From the NCBI GenBank assembly GCA_946902985.2, contig OX336395.1, forward strand, positions 15,788,708 through 15,852,707: a stretch of DNA of 64,000 nt, written 5' to 3'. The DNA is from Meconema thalassinum. Its lineage: Eukaryota > Arthropoda > Insecta > Orthoptera > Tettigoniidae. The notes under the pieces are model-generated. The model searched no databases. It was not told the DNA's origin and saw nothing but the letters and a program-made list of their open reading frames with translations. The position numbers and the translations under genes were made by a program. Below, one piece after another: positions 32,099 to 43,120 of the stretch; position 1 is the stretch's first letter; the number at the start of each line of letters is the position of its first letter.

Positions 32099-34601
32099 TG
32101 GGTAGGTTTTTGCTAAGAATTAAACTTACCCACAAGGGAAGATGAAGAGAGAAGTAAAGGGAAGTGGGTTTCGGACAGAGGAACAAGTGTAGAGTGTCAC
32201 CGCAAAGCCCGTGAAATCACTCAAGTGAGTGGGGACCTGAACACAGCTAACAGGAAACGCAGCTAGAGCTTGGGCTATTTGCGGGCGAGAGGAGGTGGTA
32301 CCTTCCCTTCCAAGCCAAGATTCGGCTACTATGGGGAAGGGTGGTGGTTTGGCAAATAAAGAAATGATGAGCTTCCTATGTATCTTTTCAAAGGAGTTTG
32401 TTTTAAACAAATATTTTGAAGAATACAAATAGTTTGAATTGGCCGTGATGTTTTAATTCTTGAAATGGTAGAATTTCTAAAAAGCGACCGAATGTTTCCA
32501 AGAAGGGAAGGGATAAAGCAATTATACCCTTGAGAATAATTTTGGTAAGAGCACCAATAGTTGCATTTAGGAATGACTAAGCTTTTACCTAGCAAAGCGC
32601 CGACTAAAAGTTTAGACAGTGAGAAAAACTTAAATTTGAAAAACCAACCATAAGTTGTCGAGAAAATCTCAACAAGCAGGAAGCTGTCGGTCCGAGCTAT
32701 GCTTGCCTTGCTAGCTAGTTAGAATTAGCTATCAAAGCTAAGAGAGGCTTTAATTAGTTTGTGACTAAGAGTTCTTGCTCAAATGCAACAAAAAGTGGAA
32801 CCGTTATTAATTTTATTTGTGAGGTTTTTAAATTTAAGCCCATAGGAAGAGTAGGGGAAGACAGGATCTTGCCTAATCGTTATTTTATAGAAAATGATAA
32901 AGCAAAAAGATAAATTTGGATTTATTTAACAATGCAAAAAGTGTAATTAATTTGACACATATAATGTGATTTTATAAACCATTGGGGTCGCAGAACTCCT
33001 AAGTTCATTTAAAGCTTGCACCAGGCAATTGACAATTTTTTGGTTTGGAACCTTTTATGAGCACTAAAATCTTCATGAGATTTTGAAATGGTGCTGAGAT
33101 TAACAAATTGGAAATTTAAAGATAATTAACGCAATCAAAGTTAAATAACAAATCAAGTACAAGATGTGTACTTTTAGAATTTCTAGATGGGCATCTTAGA
33201 AATATGAACAAATAACTTCGAAAGTAACAACAAGAAAAGCAGGGAGAAATGAAATAGATGTTTCTATAACTCCTTATATTAATACAGAATTACTTTTATA
33301 GTTTATACAAATAGGGCCGGTCACTTATTGTGAAACCTGAAGAGAAAAATTAAGAAGACGTTGCTAGAACTTCTATATTTAAACAAGATCACGACGAAAA
33401 AATGGGGCCAGTTACCCTTTCGTGAAACCTGGATTAAAGAGATTAATGAAGAGTTTGGTACTTAGACAATAACCAATTCTTGTGCTAGCAAGAAAAAAAA
33501 ATAGATTAATAAGCAGTTTCTAACTGCTGGTATTTATACAGAGTGAATAAGTGGTAAATGGAGAAAAGTTGGGAGGGCGCCTATGGTTTGGCGAGGCCTC
33601 GTTGCAAAATACATAAATTTTAAAGATTAACCTAATTTGTTAGTAAGAAGAGGTTGAGGAAGAGGAAATAGGAACTTTGTGGAGAAAGTTCTTGGCCTAT
33701 TTTATTTACTTCGGACGAGCGCGACGCGGATGAGAAATCGAACGAGCATTGTTTCACTATAGTCTATTGACGTGGTTGAAAAGTTCACTATTGTAGCACA
33801 GAAAGTTTATAGCAAGGAAAGTTATTGCAATGGTGAAAAATAACTAGTTGCACTAGATTTGCGAGAGTCTATTGCGTTGAAAAACTTGTAGGTTATAGTT
33901 AAATGCAGCAGACAAATTCCAACGGAGGAAGAAAAATTAGGTGTTGATTAGCTGTTCATAAGGAAAATTCCTTGGTTAGAAAAAGTATTCCCATATGTGA
34001 GTGGAAAATACTAGAAGGTTTAACTTTCAGATGAATTGTTTGGCATGGAAAATTCCAGAACAATCATAACTGTTGAAATTGGCAGAAAAAGTCCAGCGGT
34101 GGAACGAGCTAAGTTTTCTACAGACAGTGGGTAATTTAACGATGTCCCACGTTGTGAGAAATTATCTCAGTTAATATTCATAGGAAATGCTGCTTCATGT
34201 TAAGGTTAGCTTAGATAGACAAAACCCAACATCGAAATTCCCGCGAAGATCGTTATTGCCCCACATTTAGCAATTTCTCACTGTCTATAAATGATGGTTA
34301 AAAAGCATGTAGCTATTTAAAAGCAATTAAAATGAGTTGAAGAACGTTGAAGTAGTACTTAGCTCATTTCTGATGAACGGCGATTCTAGTTGACCGTTAG
34401 TTACGATCTGGACATGGCGTCCAATTTAAAAGTTTGTCTCTCGAGGAGAGGAGACGAGCTCTGAGTAAGCTCCGACTGGAAGTCTTGACGACTGTAGCAC
34501 AAGTGAGGCGAGCTCAGCGAAGATCGGAGGGACCAGGGAAGGGAAAAGAGTGGGGGGTAGGAGACAAAGGAATATACATAAGAATAACCAACATTGTAAA
34601 A
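32099..34601 (-). repeat. 3' LTR of the BEL/Pao element (2,503 bp)
   Basis: Starts TGGGTAGGTTTTTGCTAAGA on the + strand and ends AATAACCAACATTGTAAAA. Collinear with 39423-42169 over its whole length with scattered differences. It lacks about 50 bp present in the other copy (around 39515-39565) and lacks the MITE. The intact MITE target is at 32712-32713 (CCTTGC-TA-GCTAG). At 2.5 kb it is unusually long for BEL/Pao LTRs. Confidence 0.9.
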
Positions 34602-35092
34602 ATTAATTCTCTTGATGAAATGGTCTTCAAAGAGTTGATGGCAGGCGTCACTAGCGAAGCCTGTTGGATGAAAAAGTAGACGAAGTCCTCTTGATCACAG
34701 AGAAGATAGTTGGCGATAGCGACGAGATCTGGTGGCCAGATTGGTAAGGAAATCCTCTTGTACATGGACAAATTGAGGAACTTCAGAGAATCGCTGCTAG
34801 ATGACGCCAGGTGGGTCATGGAAGATATATATCTAGAAGAGACTCACAGGTAATATATGCAAAGTATACCAACAAAGAGAAACCAGGAGATCACTGTTGG
34901 TGTTTGTGAAAAAAGGAAGGAATGAAATAAAGCAAAGAGAAGCAAATGCTTACTCTGTCTTACCGTGTATTCCAAAGAATACACCAAGCTGGGAGGGGAA
35001 AAACACCAACAGAGAACAAGAGACATGATATTAAGAAGTTAAAGGTAGAGGAGCAATTAAAGACAGTGGTCTTATAATATGCTCATTAGTGG
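34602..35092. other. BEL/Pao 3' untranslated region
   Basis: Between the integrase stop and the 3' LTR. No gene. A weak purine stretch (AAGAGAA on the minus strand, near 34606-34614) is the only polypurine-tract candidate next to the LTR. Confidence 0.5.
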
Positions 35093-35860
35093 TCAAGATC
35101 TCCCATCCCTTCCCGGGTAATACTCGGTCACTCTCCCAGAGATCCAGACCAAGGGAGGAGAAGCATCCCTAACCAGGACCAAGTCCCCCACTTTAATGTC
35201 GGGATTAGAAAGACACCACTTCTGTCTCCGTTGCAAGGAAATTAAGTATTCCAAATTTCACCTCTTCCAGAGTGAATTACGGAGGGCTTCAAGTTTACGC
35301 CAAACAATAGGTAAATTAGAATCTCTATACGAGTTGGGAAGGGGAGGAGGGACAGAAAGGGTAGTGCCTATAAGGAAGTGACCAGGTTTGAGTGGAAGCA
35401 GGTCATTGGAAAGCGGAGTTAAAGGGCGAGAATTTACAACACCTTCAATCAGAATAGACAGCGAATTAAATTCTTCATAAGTCAGAATGCCACTACCTAA
35501 AACCTTTCTTAGATGACGTTTAGTAAGCTTTACGCAGGATTCCCACCTACCACCGTGATGAGGGGCGTAGGGAGGTATAAAACTCCATTTGAAACCCTTT
35601 GAGTATGAAAAATTAGAAATCTGTTCCATAGCAGGAGAAGATGTAAGAGCTTTCTTCCACAAGGAAGCTGCGCCATGAAAAGTGGAAGCTTTATCAGAGA
35701 ACATCTCAGAAGGAACGCGACGCCTAGCAGCGAAACGAGAGACGGCTGACAAAAAGTAAGAAGTGGAGGCATTCGTTACTAGTTCCAAATGGATTGCGCC
35801 AGTAACCATGCAAACAAAGAGAGAAACATAGAGCTTACCAAACAATTTACGTTTAGCTTC
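35093..35860 (-). pseudogene. BEL/Pao integrase with C-terminal DUF5641-type domain
   Basis: On the minus strand: KLYVSLFVCMVTGAIHLELV, SRFAARRRVPSEMFSDKAST (second catalytic Asp), PPYAPHHGGRWESCVKLTKR (catalytic Glu in GGxWE), EGVVNSRPLTPLSNDLLPL, then LEALRNSLWKR and a TGA at 35258-35260. The same frame continues past it: LEYLISLQRRQKW, VGDLVLVRDASPPLVWISGR and YYPGRDGRS to a TGA at 35093-35095. The upstream part with the first catalytic Asp is missing. Instead a diverged second copy of the GVVNSRP-x-SP segment (about 35880-35925) is joined directly to KRKLFGKLYVSLF, showing a rearrangement. The protein would insert element cDNA into chromosomes; it is dead here. Confidence 0.85.
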
Positions 35861-36001
35861 AGGGGAATTAGAATGCGGGGGAGATGGGCGCGAATTAACA
35901 ACGCCGTCAATCAAAAAGTAGCCAAAAGCTGCGAAAAAGAAAGCGTCATTGAAGATCGCGACAAAATGCGAAGAGAGCATTAACAAATGTAAACAAAGCA
36001 T

Positions 36002-37054
36002 TTAGGAGCAAGTACATTGATTAAGACTAATAAGATACCAAATAAGCCAAGAAACTATGCGAGTAGAAGGCAAGAACTCCATAGGTAACAATAATCTAGT
36101 AGCCATAAACAATGACCTTAAGTTATAATACGGGCCAAAAGGGTTAACTGGAAATTACTTAAATAAGCAAGAAACGTGACGTAACAAGAATATATATGAA
36201 GGTACATCGAATGTAACGACGAGAAAAAACAAGTTTGTTTAACAACAAACCACAAAGGTGCGAAATAGTTGCAATACATGTGCGCAGAAAAAATATGTTG
36301 TGAAACGAGAATCCAAACAACCATATCGTGCAAGTGTGAGCGAGTGAGGAAAGTAAATATACAAGTCCTTAACCCGCATAGTACAACGAGATAACGAGTA
36401 TGAATAGCTGGAAAAGTCATTGACCTGAACCAGTTTATCTGAGGGGGGAAATGGACGGCTTCCTGAATTAAGGTAGCAACCCGCATGACAATAGTTGGCA
36501 GAGAGCCCGAGTTGAGATAAGACGAACTCGTCATGATCTTTGTCACATAAAGAGGATGTAAACGGCAGCCTGGCCTTACCCGAGCTTGTACACACAAGAT
36601 TGACAAACAAGCAGTTCAAAATAAATAAACAAAACCAGTGCAATCAGCCGAGTCATAAAGCGGAACTTCAAGTAACACGTCATGCAGTCATAAGTGGTTT
36701 GGACATGAAAGACCAATTTAAGGACATATGAAACGAAGCAAGTAATTAATGTAACATAATTTTGAGGATTACGGAATCCAACAGTTGCCAATAGAAAAAA
36801 GCTTAATTCTCCTAAAGAGCGGAGAAACGCTGGGAGGTTGAGAGAATAGGAGTAAGAATTGTTATTCTTGAAGTTTGAGAACGGAGGTTATCAGGCGGCT
36901 TCAAATGTGGCTTCCAAGGGTGAGGAAGTGAGAAGGAGGCGGCCGTGGCCATCCTACTGAACAGCGAGAGAAGTGAGACCCGGCTTACAGCAAAGTGTTG
37001 GTGACTAATAGCCGTGGTTTTACGCAAAGAGAAGATAGTTTTCGATAAAAGGTT
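36002..37054. other. unassigned segment in place of RT/RNase H
   Basis: This is where BEL/Pao reverse transcriptase and RNase H should lie, but no RT box (YxDD, LPxG) is found in any frame. Two overlapping minus-strand frames (162 codons at 36118-36606 and 134 codons at 36239-36643) are rich in Cys, Tyr and Phe but match nothing I know. It may be foreign sequence that replaced the RT, or scrambled remains. Confidence 0.4.
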
Positions 37055-38155
37055 TCACCAATTACCGGCTGCAAAACATGACAAAAGACAATAAACCAGG
37101 CAACACAAGGCGAGGCGAACTTGAACTGCCATTTTGTTCGAGAATGAAACAAAACACATGGAGTAGCTTACGGCCGTAGCGTAGTTGCTAACAACATGAC
37201 ATTGTTTCGACAAGCTGCTTTGAAACATGCTAAGATCGAAAACGCAAGTGTTCTCTTTTTTAGAAAAGGAATTTATATCAGCTGTAACGAAATAACATTG
37301 TGAGTTGGTTTGAAGACTGGGACGTTGGATATGACCAGTAACAACCCAACCAAAATCAGTGTCTCTAGCGACCACAGTTGAGGATAGTTTGCGAACTTGT
37401 TTACGAAGGCAATTCCAAAAAACATTGGCACTAAAGAGTATGTCAATGGGGCCCTGTACATTGAACAGAGGATCGGCTAACCTTAAATGCGAAGGAATCT
37501 TTAAACAGGAAGTGTCGACAGAGTGACTTGGGGTGTCTTTACCAACACTGTTAAGAATGAGACAGTTTAAGTTAAGATTGGTGTTTCACTGACAGATGTC
37601 TCTAATTTTTAATTTTGAAGAATGCAAAGCTTGAGTTTTCAGATTTTCAATACCGGATACATTGATGGAAGTAGAGTTTACAGGTAGGCCTAGTTTTTTG
37701 ATTAACGATTGCGAAACAAAGTTGTGAGTTGAAGCTGAGTCGAGAAGACCGCAGGTTCGAATCCAATTCCCAAAATTATCTTGGATTTCGAATTGTACAG
37801 TGGACAACAGGATTTGCGCACTGTGAGAAGTTCTGGCGTTAGAAATGATGGAAGAAGCATTAGTTTGTTCGGAGCTGCTCTGCATGGAGTTTGAAGAAGC
37901 AGGTACTAGTGACCTCGATTGATCATGAAAGTGCAATAAAGAATGATGCGGCCTTTTGCAATGAAAAAAAAAAAAGGTTGGAAGACGTACAATTAGAAGC
38001 AGAATGCTTAGGTGACAGGCAGTTATAGCAATATTTATTATTTGACACAAATTTCCTTCTGTCGTCAACAGACAATTCTTTAAAGGATTTACACGAGTAC
38101 AAAGCGTGCGAAACCTTACAAAATGTACATTTTAAAGATTTGTTGAGCGGCCTAA
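37055..38155 (-). pseudogene. BEL/Pao zinc knuckles and aspartic protease (DUF1758-type)
   Basis: On the minus strand from about 38150: KCTFCKVSHALYSC, FKELSVDDRRKFV, then YCYNCLSPKHSASNC, two CCHC-type knuckles. A poly-T run (around 37965-37975) changes the next expected Cys to Phe (LFFFHCKRPHHSLLH). The protease follows with VQFEIQDNFGNWI and CGLLDSASTHNFVSQSL (about 37690-37750). DSAS stands where DSGS is commoner; Asp is the catalytic residue. After a stop near 37588, ADPLFNVQGPIDIL, NVFWNCL and ARDTDFGWVVTGHI can be read down to about 37320 with another frame change. The RT that should follow is not present. Confidence 0.8.
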
Positions 38156-38249
38156 TGTGTTCTCTTGGACTGTTGAAATAAGCAGAACGGGTTTGCTTTT
38201 TCTCGACGGATGGGTGCTGATGTCCATTTGAAGAGACAAGGTTTTTTTT

Positions 38250-39187
38250 TTAATCCAGGATGTCACACAGAGGACTGGTTTCGACTCTTTCGCACTGAAA
38301 TGAGAGTGCTGTAAGGAATTGGCACCGGCTGTTGAGAAACGCGATGAGATGCTCAAAAGAATATACATCCTTGTGAGTGTGTGCGATTTCCCAAGCCTTT
38401 AATATCGAAAGATGGAATCTGGATATAGCTAGATGAATAGGGACGGTGTCCCAAGTTTGGACTGGCTGCTTGAGTTGATATAACGCTCTAACGTGCAATT
38501 GCATGGAGTCTACCAGGTCTCTTAAAGAGGTGACGTCATTAGGTTTTACGACTGGTAAGTTGAACAGGCAGCGAATGTGGCGAGCAACACACAAACGTAC
38601 ATTACCATATCCCTCTTTAAGGAGATTAAAGGCGATGTTGTAGTTGTCTACGCTTAAAGGCAGTGACTCAACCAAGGTCAAAGCCTGGCCTTCCAAGGAC
38701 GAACGCAAGAAATAGAACGTGTGGATATCGAGAATGGATTTGTTTTCATGGATAAGGGAGCAGTTCAGTTCTTAAAGGAATACCATTCACATTCCTGGCC
38801 TGAGAAGTGAGGTAGACTTATCTTAGGAAGCAACGGTTTCGGTTTGTCCTTATGAACTGAAGCGGGTGCGAACTGGGCCGGATTGATGACCCTAGTGTCC
38901 GGTTCTGAGATACTGCGAATCAGTTGGTGAGCCTTAGCAATTCCTTCAAAATACAAGGGTTCAACCTCGTCCCGATCCGATTGAAGTTCGGGGCAAGTGG
39001 ATTCAATGTCTGTTTGAATTTGATCATAGTAATCGTAGGACCGTTCGTACAATTTAAGGCGTTGTGTCAAGAAGTCTAGATCACAATCGGCGGGATTTAA
39101 TTTGTTTAGCAAATTTCTAAATCTGGTGAGTTGCCCTTTGTAGGAAGAACGTCTGGCAATGAGAGTTTCATCCTTTTCGGTTGGCAT
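38250..39187 (-). pseudogene. BEL/Pao gag (DUF1759-type)
   Basis: Starts at an ATG on the minus strand (39187) with MPTEKDETLIARRSSYKGQL and a coiled-coil-like N-terminal region (FLTQRLKLYERSYDYY), then PKISLPHFSGQECEWYSF, the usual LPxFxGxxxxWxxF entry of the BEL capsid domain. A frameshift at about 38765 shifts to the frame reading LIHENKSILDIHTFYFLRSS, LEGQALTLVESLPLSVDNYN, LLKEGYG and onward to a stop at 38250. Gag packages the element's RNA into cytoplasmic particles. The single frameshift and the stop before the zinc-knuckle region disable it. Confidence 0.85.
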
Positions 39188-39398
39188 AATGAAATGGGTA
39201 AATTGAAGTGTAACTTACGAAACTGAGGAACCTTGGAAAAGCTGTCAGACTGGCAGCAGTAAACAAGTTGAAAGGGAGAAATGCACCAAAGGAGACAGAA
39301 GCAACCCCTTTCCACCTCACCAGCTTTGCACTGCGAAGTTATAGCTGAAAAATTTAAAGGAAATATTAATGATTTGCAAAATATTGACAAATGGACTT

Positions 39399-39420
39399 TC
39401 CCGGGTTTCTGGGACCAAAT
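39399..39420 (-). other. candidate primer-binding site of the BEL/Pao element
   Basis: Immediately inside the 5' LTR the minus strand reads TTTGGTCCCAGAAACCCGGG. A tRNA 3' end complement is expected here, and TGGTnCC...CCGGG-like leaders occur in other BEL elements as I recall them. The tRNA was not identified. Confidence 0.4.
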
Positions 39421-39422
39421 TT

Positions 39423-42169
39423 TGGGTAGGTTTTTGCTAAGAATTAACCTTACCCACAAGAGAAGATGAAGAGAGAAGTAAAGGGAAGTGGGTTTCGGAC
39501 AGAGGAACAAGTGTGGATAATAGGACGAAAGTCCAACATCAAATACCAACAATTTTTGGAGAAAAGTGTCACCGAAAAGCCCGTGAAATCACCAAAGTGA
39601 GTGGGGACCTGAACACAGCTAACAGGAAACGCAGCAAGAGCTTGGGCTATTTGCGGGCGAGAGGAGGTGGTACCTTCCCTTCCAAGCCAAGATTCGGCTA
39701 CTATGGGGAAGGGTGGTGGTCTGGCAAATAAAGAAATGATGAGTTTCCTATGTATCTTTTCAAAGGAGTTTGTTTTAAACAAATATTTTGAAGAATACAA
39801 ATAGTTTGAATTGGCCGTGATGTTTTAATTCTTGAAATGGTCGAATTTCTAAAAAGCGACCGAAAGTTTCCAAGAAGGGTAGGGATAAAGCAATTATACC
39901 CTTGAGAAAAATTTTGGTAGGAGCACTTATAGTTGCATTTAGGAATGACTAAGCTTTTACCCAGCAAAGCACCGACTAAAAGTTTAGACAATGAGAAAAA
40001 CTTAAATTTGGAAAACCAACCATAATTTGTAGAGAAAATCTCAACAAGCAGGAAGATGGCGGAGCGAGCTATCCTTGCCTTGCTATAGTGCGCGACAAAC
40101 CATTGGAAGCCTGAAGGTCAAGGGGCCCTCCGCTCCGCTCTCCTCCCAGCGCCTGGCGGTGTTACCATGCTGTTCCACGGTACCTTCAGTCGAATGCGGA
40201 TGCGAGAACGTACATGACAACACCGCACCGACTACGCGTGACCTTCAGGCTTCCAATGGTTTGTCCCGCACTATAGCTAATTAGAATTAGCTAGCAAAGC
40301 TAATAAGAGAGGCTTTAATAAGTTTGTGACTAAGAGTTCTTCCTCAAATGCAACAAAAAGTGGAACCGTTATTAATTTTATTTGTGAGGTTTATAAATTT
40401 AAGCCCATAGGAAGAGTAGGGGAAGACAGGATCTTGCCTAATCGTTATTTTATAGAAAATGATAAAGCAAAAAGATAAATTTGGATTTATTTAACAATGC
40501 AAAAAGTGTAATCAATTTGACACATATAATGTGATTTTATAAACCATTGGGGTCGCAAACCTCCTAAAATCATTTAAAGCTTGCACCAGGCGATTGACAA
40601 TTTTTTGGTTTGGAACCTTTTATGAGCACTAAAATCTTCATGAGATTTTGAAATGGTGCTAAGGTTAATATAAATAGAAAATTTAAAGATAATTAACGCA
40701 ATTAAAGTTAAACAATAAATCAAGTACAAGATGTGTACTTTAAGAATTTCTAGATGGGCATCTTAGAAATATGAATAAATAACAACTTCGAAAGTAACAA
40801 CCAAAAAAAGCAGGAGAAATGAAATAGAAGTTTCTATAACTTCTTATATTAATACAGAATTACTTTTATAGTTTATACAAATAGGGCAGGTCACTTATTG
40901 TGAAACCTGAAGAGAAAAGTTAAGAAGAAGTTGCTAGAACTTCTATATTTAAACAGGATAACGAGGAAAAAATGGGGTCAGTTACCCTTTCGTGAAACCT
41001 GGATTAAAGAGATTAATGAAAAGTTTGGTACTTAGACAATAACCAATTCTTGTGCTAGCAAGAAAAGAAAATATATTAATAAGCAGTTTCTAACTGCTGG
41101 TATTTATACAGAGTTAATAAGTGGTCAATTGAGAAAAGTTGGGAGGGCACCTATGGTTTGGCGAGGCCTCGTTGCAAAATACATAAATTTAAAGATTAAC
41201 CTAATTTGTTAGTAAGAAGAGGTTGAGGAAGAGGAAGTAGGAACTTTGTGGAGAAAGTTCTTGGCCTATTTTATTTATTTCGGACGAGCGCGACGCGGAT
41301 GAGAAATCGAACGAGCACTGTTTCACTATAGTCTATTGACGTGGTTGAAAAGTTCACTATTGTAGCACAGAAAGTTTATAGCAAGGAAAGTTATTGCATT
41401 GGTGAAAAATAACTAGTTGCACTAGATTTGCGAGAGTCTATTGCGTTGAAAAACTTGTAGGTTATAGTTAAATGCAGCAGACAAATTCCAACGGAGGAAG
41501 AAAAATTAGGTGTTGGTTAGCTGTTCATAATGAAAAATCCTTGGTTAGAAAAAGTATTCCCATATGTGAGTGGAAAATACTAGAAGGTTTAACTTGTAGA
41601 TGTATTGTTTGGCATGGAAAATACCAGAACAATCATAACTGTTGAAATTGGCAGAAAAAGTCCAGCGGTGGAACGAGCTAAGTTTTCTACAGACAGTGCG
41701 TAATCTAACGATGTCCCACGTTGTGAGAAATTATCTCAGTTAATATGCATGAGAAATGCTGCTTCATGTTAAGGTTAGCTTAGATAGACAAAACCCAACA
41801 TCGAAATTCCCGCGACGATGGTTATTGCCCCACATTTAGCAATTTCTCACTGTCTGTAAATGATGGTTAAAAAGCATGTAGCTATTTAAAAGCAATTAAA
41901 ATGAGTTGAAGAACGTTGAAGTAGTACTTAGCTCATTTCTGATGAACAGCGATTCTAGTTGACCGTTAGTTACGATCTGGACATGGCGTCCAAATTAAAA
42001 GTTTGTCTCTCGAGGAGAGGAGACGAGCTCTAGGTATGCTCCGACTGGAAGTTTTGACGACTGTAGCACAAGTGAGGCCAGCTCAACGAAGCTCGGAGGG
42101 ACCAGGGAAGGGAAAAGAGTGGGGGTAGGATACAAAGGAACATACATTAGAATAACCAACATTGTAAAA
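39423..42169 (-). repeat. 5' LTR of the BEL/Pao element (2,747 bp, MITE inside)
   Basis: Direct repeat of 32099-34601, beginning TGGGTAGGTTTTTGCTAAGA and ending AATAACCAACATTGTAAAA. Removing the MITE and its duplicated TA (190 bp) and the 50-bp indel accounts for nearly all of the length difference. Its outer edge directly abuts the 3' end of a Penelope-like element. The eight bases TTGTAAAA shared just beyond the canonical CA end are part of the repeat as observed, so the exact edge is uncertain by that amount. Confidence 0.9.
40084..40275. mobile_element. MITE, 188 bp, 35-bp terminal inverted repeats, TA target duplication
   Basis: The element 40086-40273 is flanked by TA (40084-40085 and 40274-40275). 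Its ends read TAGTGCGCGACAAACCATTG... and, from the other end inverted, TAGTGCGGGACAAACCATTG.... The 35-bp terminal repeats have a single mismatch. The sister LTR has an uninterrupted CCTTGC-TA-GCTAG at 32708-32718, so insertion into a TA and its duplication are shown directly. TA duplication fits the Tc1/mariner superfamily (inference). The GC-rich interior has no frame. Confidence 0.95.
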
Positions 42170-42243
42170 TATTGTCATTTAGACTTTCACGGCCCGTGTT
42201 ACTATTCATAATGTTGAATTTTGGGCTTATGCCGTGTTTAATT

Positions 42244-42301
42244 AGATTAAAATTCGACGCGTTTCGAAAGAAACCATGTCTTTCATCGTCAGGAATAATC
42301 T
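42244..42301 (-). ncRNA. hammerhead ribozyme (type I, minimal, PLE-associated)
   Basis: On the minus strand all hammerhead core parts occur in order. The stem I 5' strand AGATT-ATTC is followed by CTGACGA (42286-42292, fits CUGANGA). Stem II is GAAAGA (42279-42284) pairing with TCTTTC (42266-42271). GAAAC follows (42261-42265). A one-base-pair stem III with a two-base loop (C-gc-G) leads to GTC at 42256-42258. The stem I 3' strand is GAAT-ttt-AATCT. Predicted cleavage falls between 42256 and 42255. One unpaired base (U, 42285) separates the CUGANGA box from stem II. Hammerheads of this minimal kind are known from PLE terminal repeats. Only one copy is present because the 5' end of the element is lost. 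Confidence 0.85.
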
Positions 42302-42409
42302 GGAATACGACAATGTTGCTAAGAGAAAGCAACGAAGAACATATAGAAGGTGCCCAAAGATGGACGCCATTACAGCCCCATGTTAGGGACAACGGAAAGC
42401 AGCAGTGAA

Positions 42410-43120
42410 TTACTTTCTCAGGGTTCTGATAATAGGTAGCCAGGATTCACTGAGATTGTAGCCGGTGTCGCGGTTGAAATTATCTGGGTGTTTACGTATT
42501 TCATCCGCCTCCCTGATGATTCTGGGACGATATTGCTTTATACGGGCAAGAACATCCACTCCTTGGAACATGACATCATGGCCAGGTGTTAAAGCATGAT
42601 CGGCAACAGCTGATTTATCAGGTTGAATGAGCCTGATACATCTATTATGTTCCTTAATGCGAGTGCATATTGTTCTCGAAGTCTGCCCGATGTAAACCTT
42701 GCCACAAGTACAGGGTACTCTGTAGATACCCGGTTGTTGCAATTTAGGCAAACTGTCCTTAGTTGGTCGCAGGAGTTGCCTAATTTTAACAGAAGTTCCA
42801 AATACAGTCCGTATGTTGTACCGACGTAGGATTTTAGCAATACGATCCGTTGTGTTATGTATGTACGGAAGGTAAGCAGTTCTTCTTACATCTCTTTTCT
42901 CAACTGACGTCCTATTATTATTTGTAGGTTTCAGAACCGTAGAAATCAAAGCCTTGCTATAACCGTTGCTCTCAAAGGTGGTTTGCAGGGTGTTAATTTC
43001 TTCTTGTAAAGAAGACACTTCACAAATCCTCCTAGCCCTGGTAGTTAGAGTTGTAAGGATACCATGTTTCTGGGCACGGTGATGGTGAGAACTTGCGTGG
43101 AGATATCTATTGGTGTGTAT
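42410..43120 (-). pseudogene. PLE GIY-YIG endonuclease domain
   Basis: Same minus-strand frame as the linker from about 43120, uninterrupted to the stop at 42410. Key residues: PGIYRVPCTCGKVYIGQTSR (the GIY and YIG boxes with the CxC pair typical of PLEs), TRIKEHNRCIRL (conserved Arg and EH), KSAVADHALTPGHD, READEIRKHPDNFNRDTG (catalytic-region Glu) and the ending LSESWLPIIRTLRK. The enzyme nicks target DNA so the RT can prime there. The domain itself has no stop; only its link to the RT is broken. Confidence 0.9.

Larger units (their letters stand above)
32099..42169 (-). mobile_element. BEL/Pao LTR retrotransposon, defective, with nested MITE
   Basis: The element reads right to left. Two direct LTRs (39423-42169 as 5' LTR, 32099-34601 as 3' LTR) flank a 4.8-kb interior. 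In order on the minus strand the interior holds a primer-binding candidate, gag (DUF1759-type), CCHC zinc knuckles, a DUF1758-type aspartic protease, an unassigned 1.05-kb stretch where RT and RNase H should be, integrase with its C-terminal domain, and a 3' leader. The domain order and sequences are diagnostic for BEL/Pao. Every coding block carries stops or frameshifts, and RT/RNase H is missing. No clear target-site duplication was found. Confidence 0.9.

Noticed and set aside
32090..32104. Target-site duplication for the BEL/Pao element
   Set aside because: Bases left of 32099 (CTACTTG) do not match those right of 42169 (TATTGTC). The right flank is another element, so the site may be lost.
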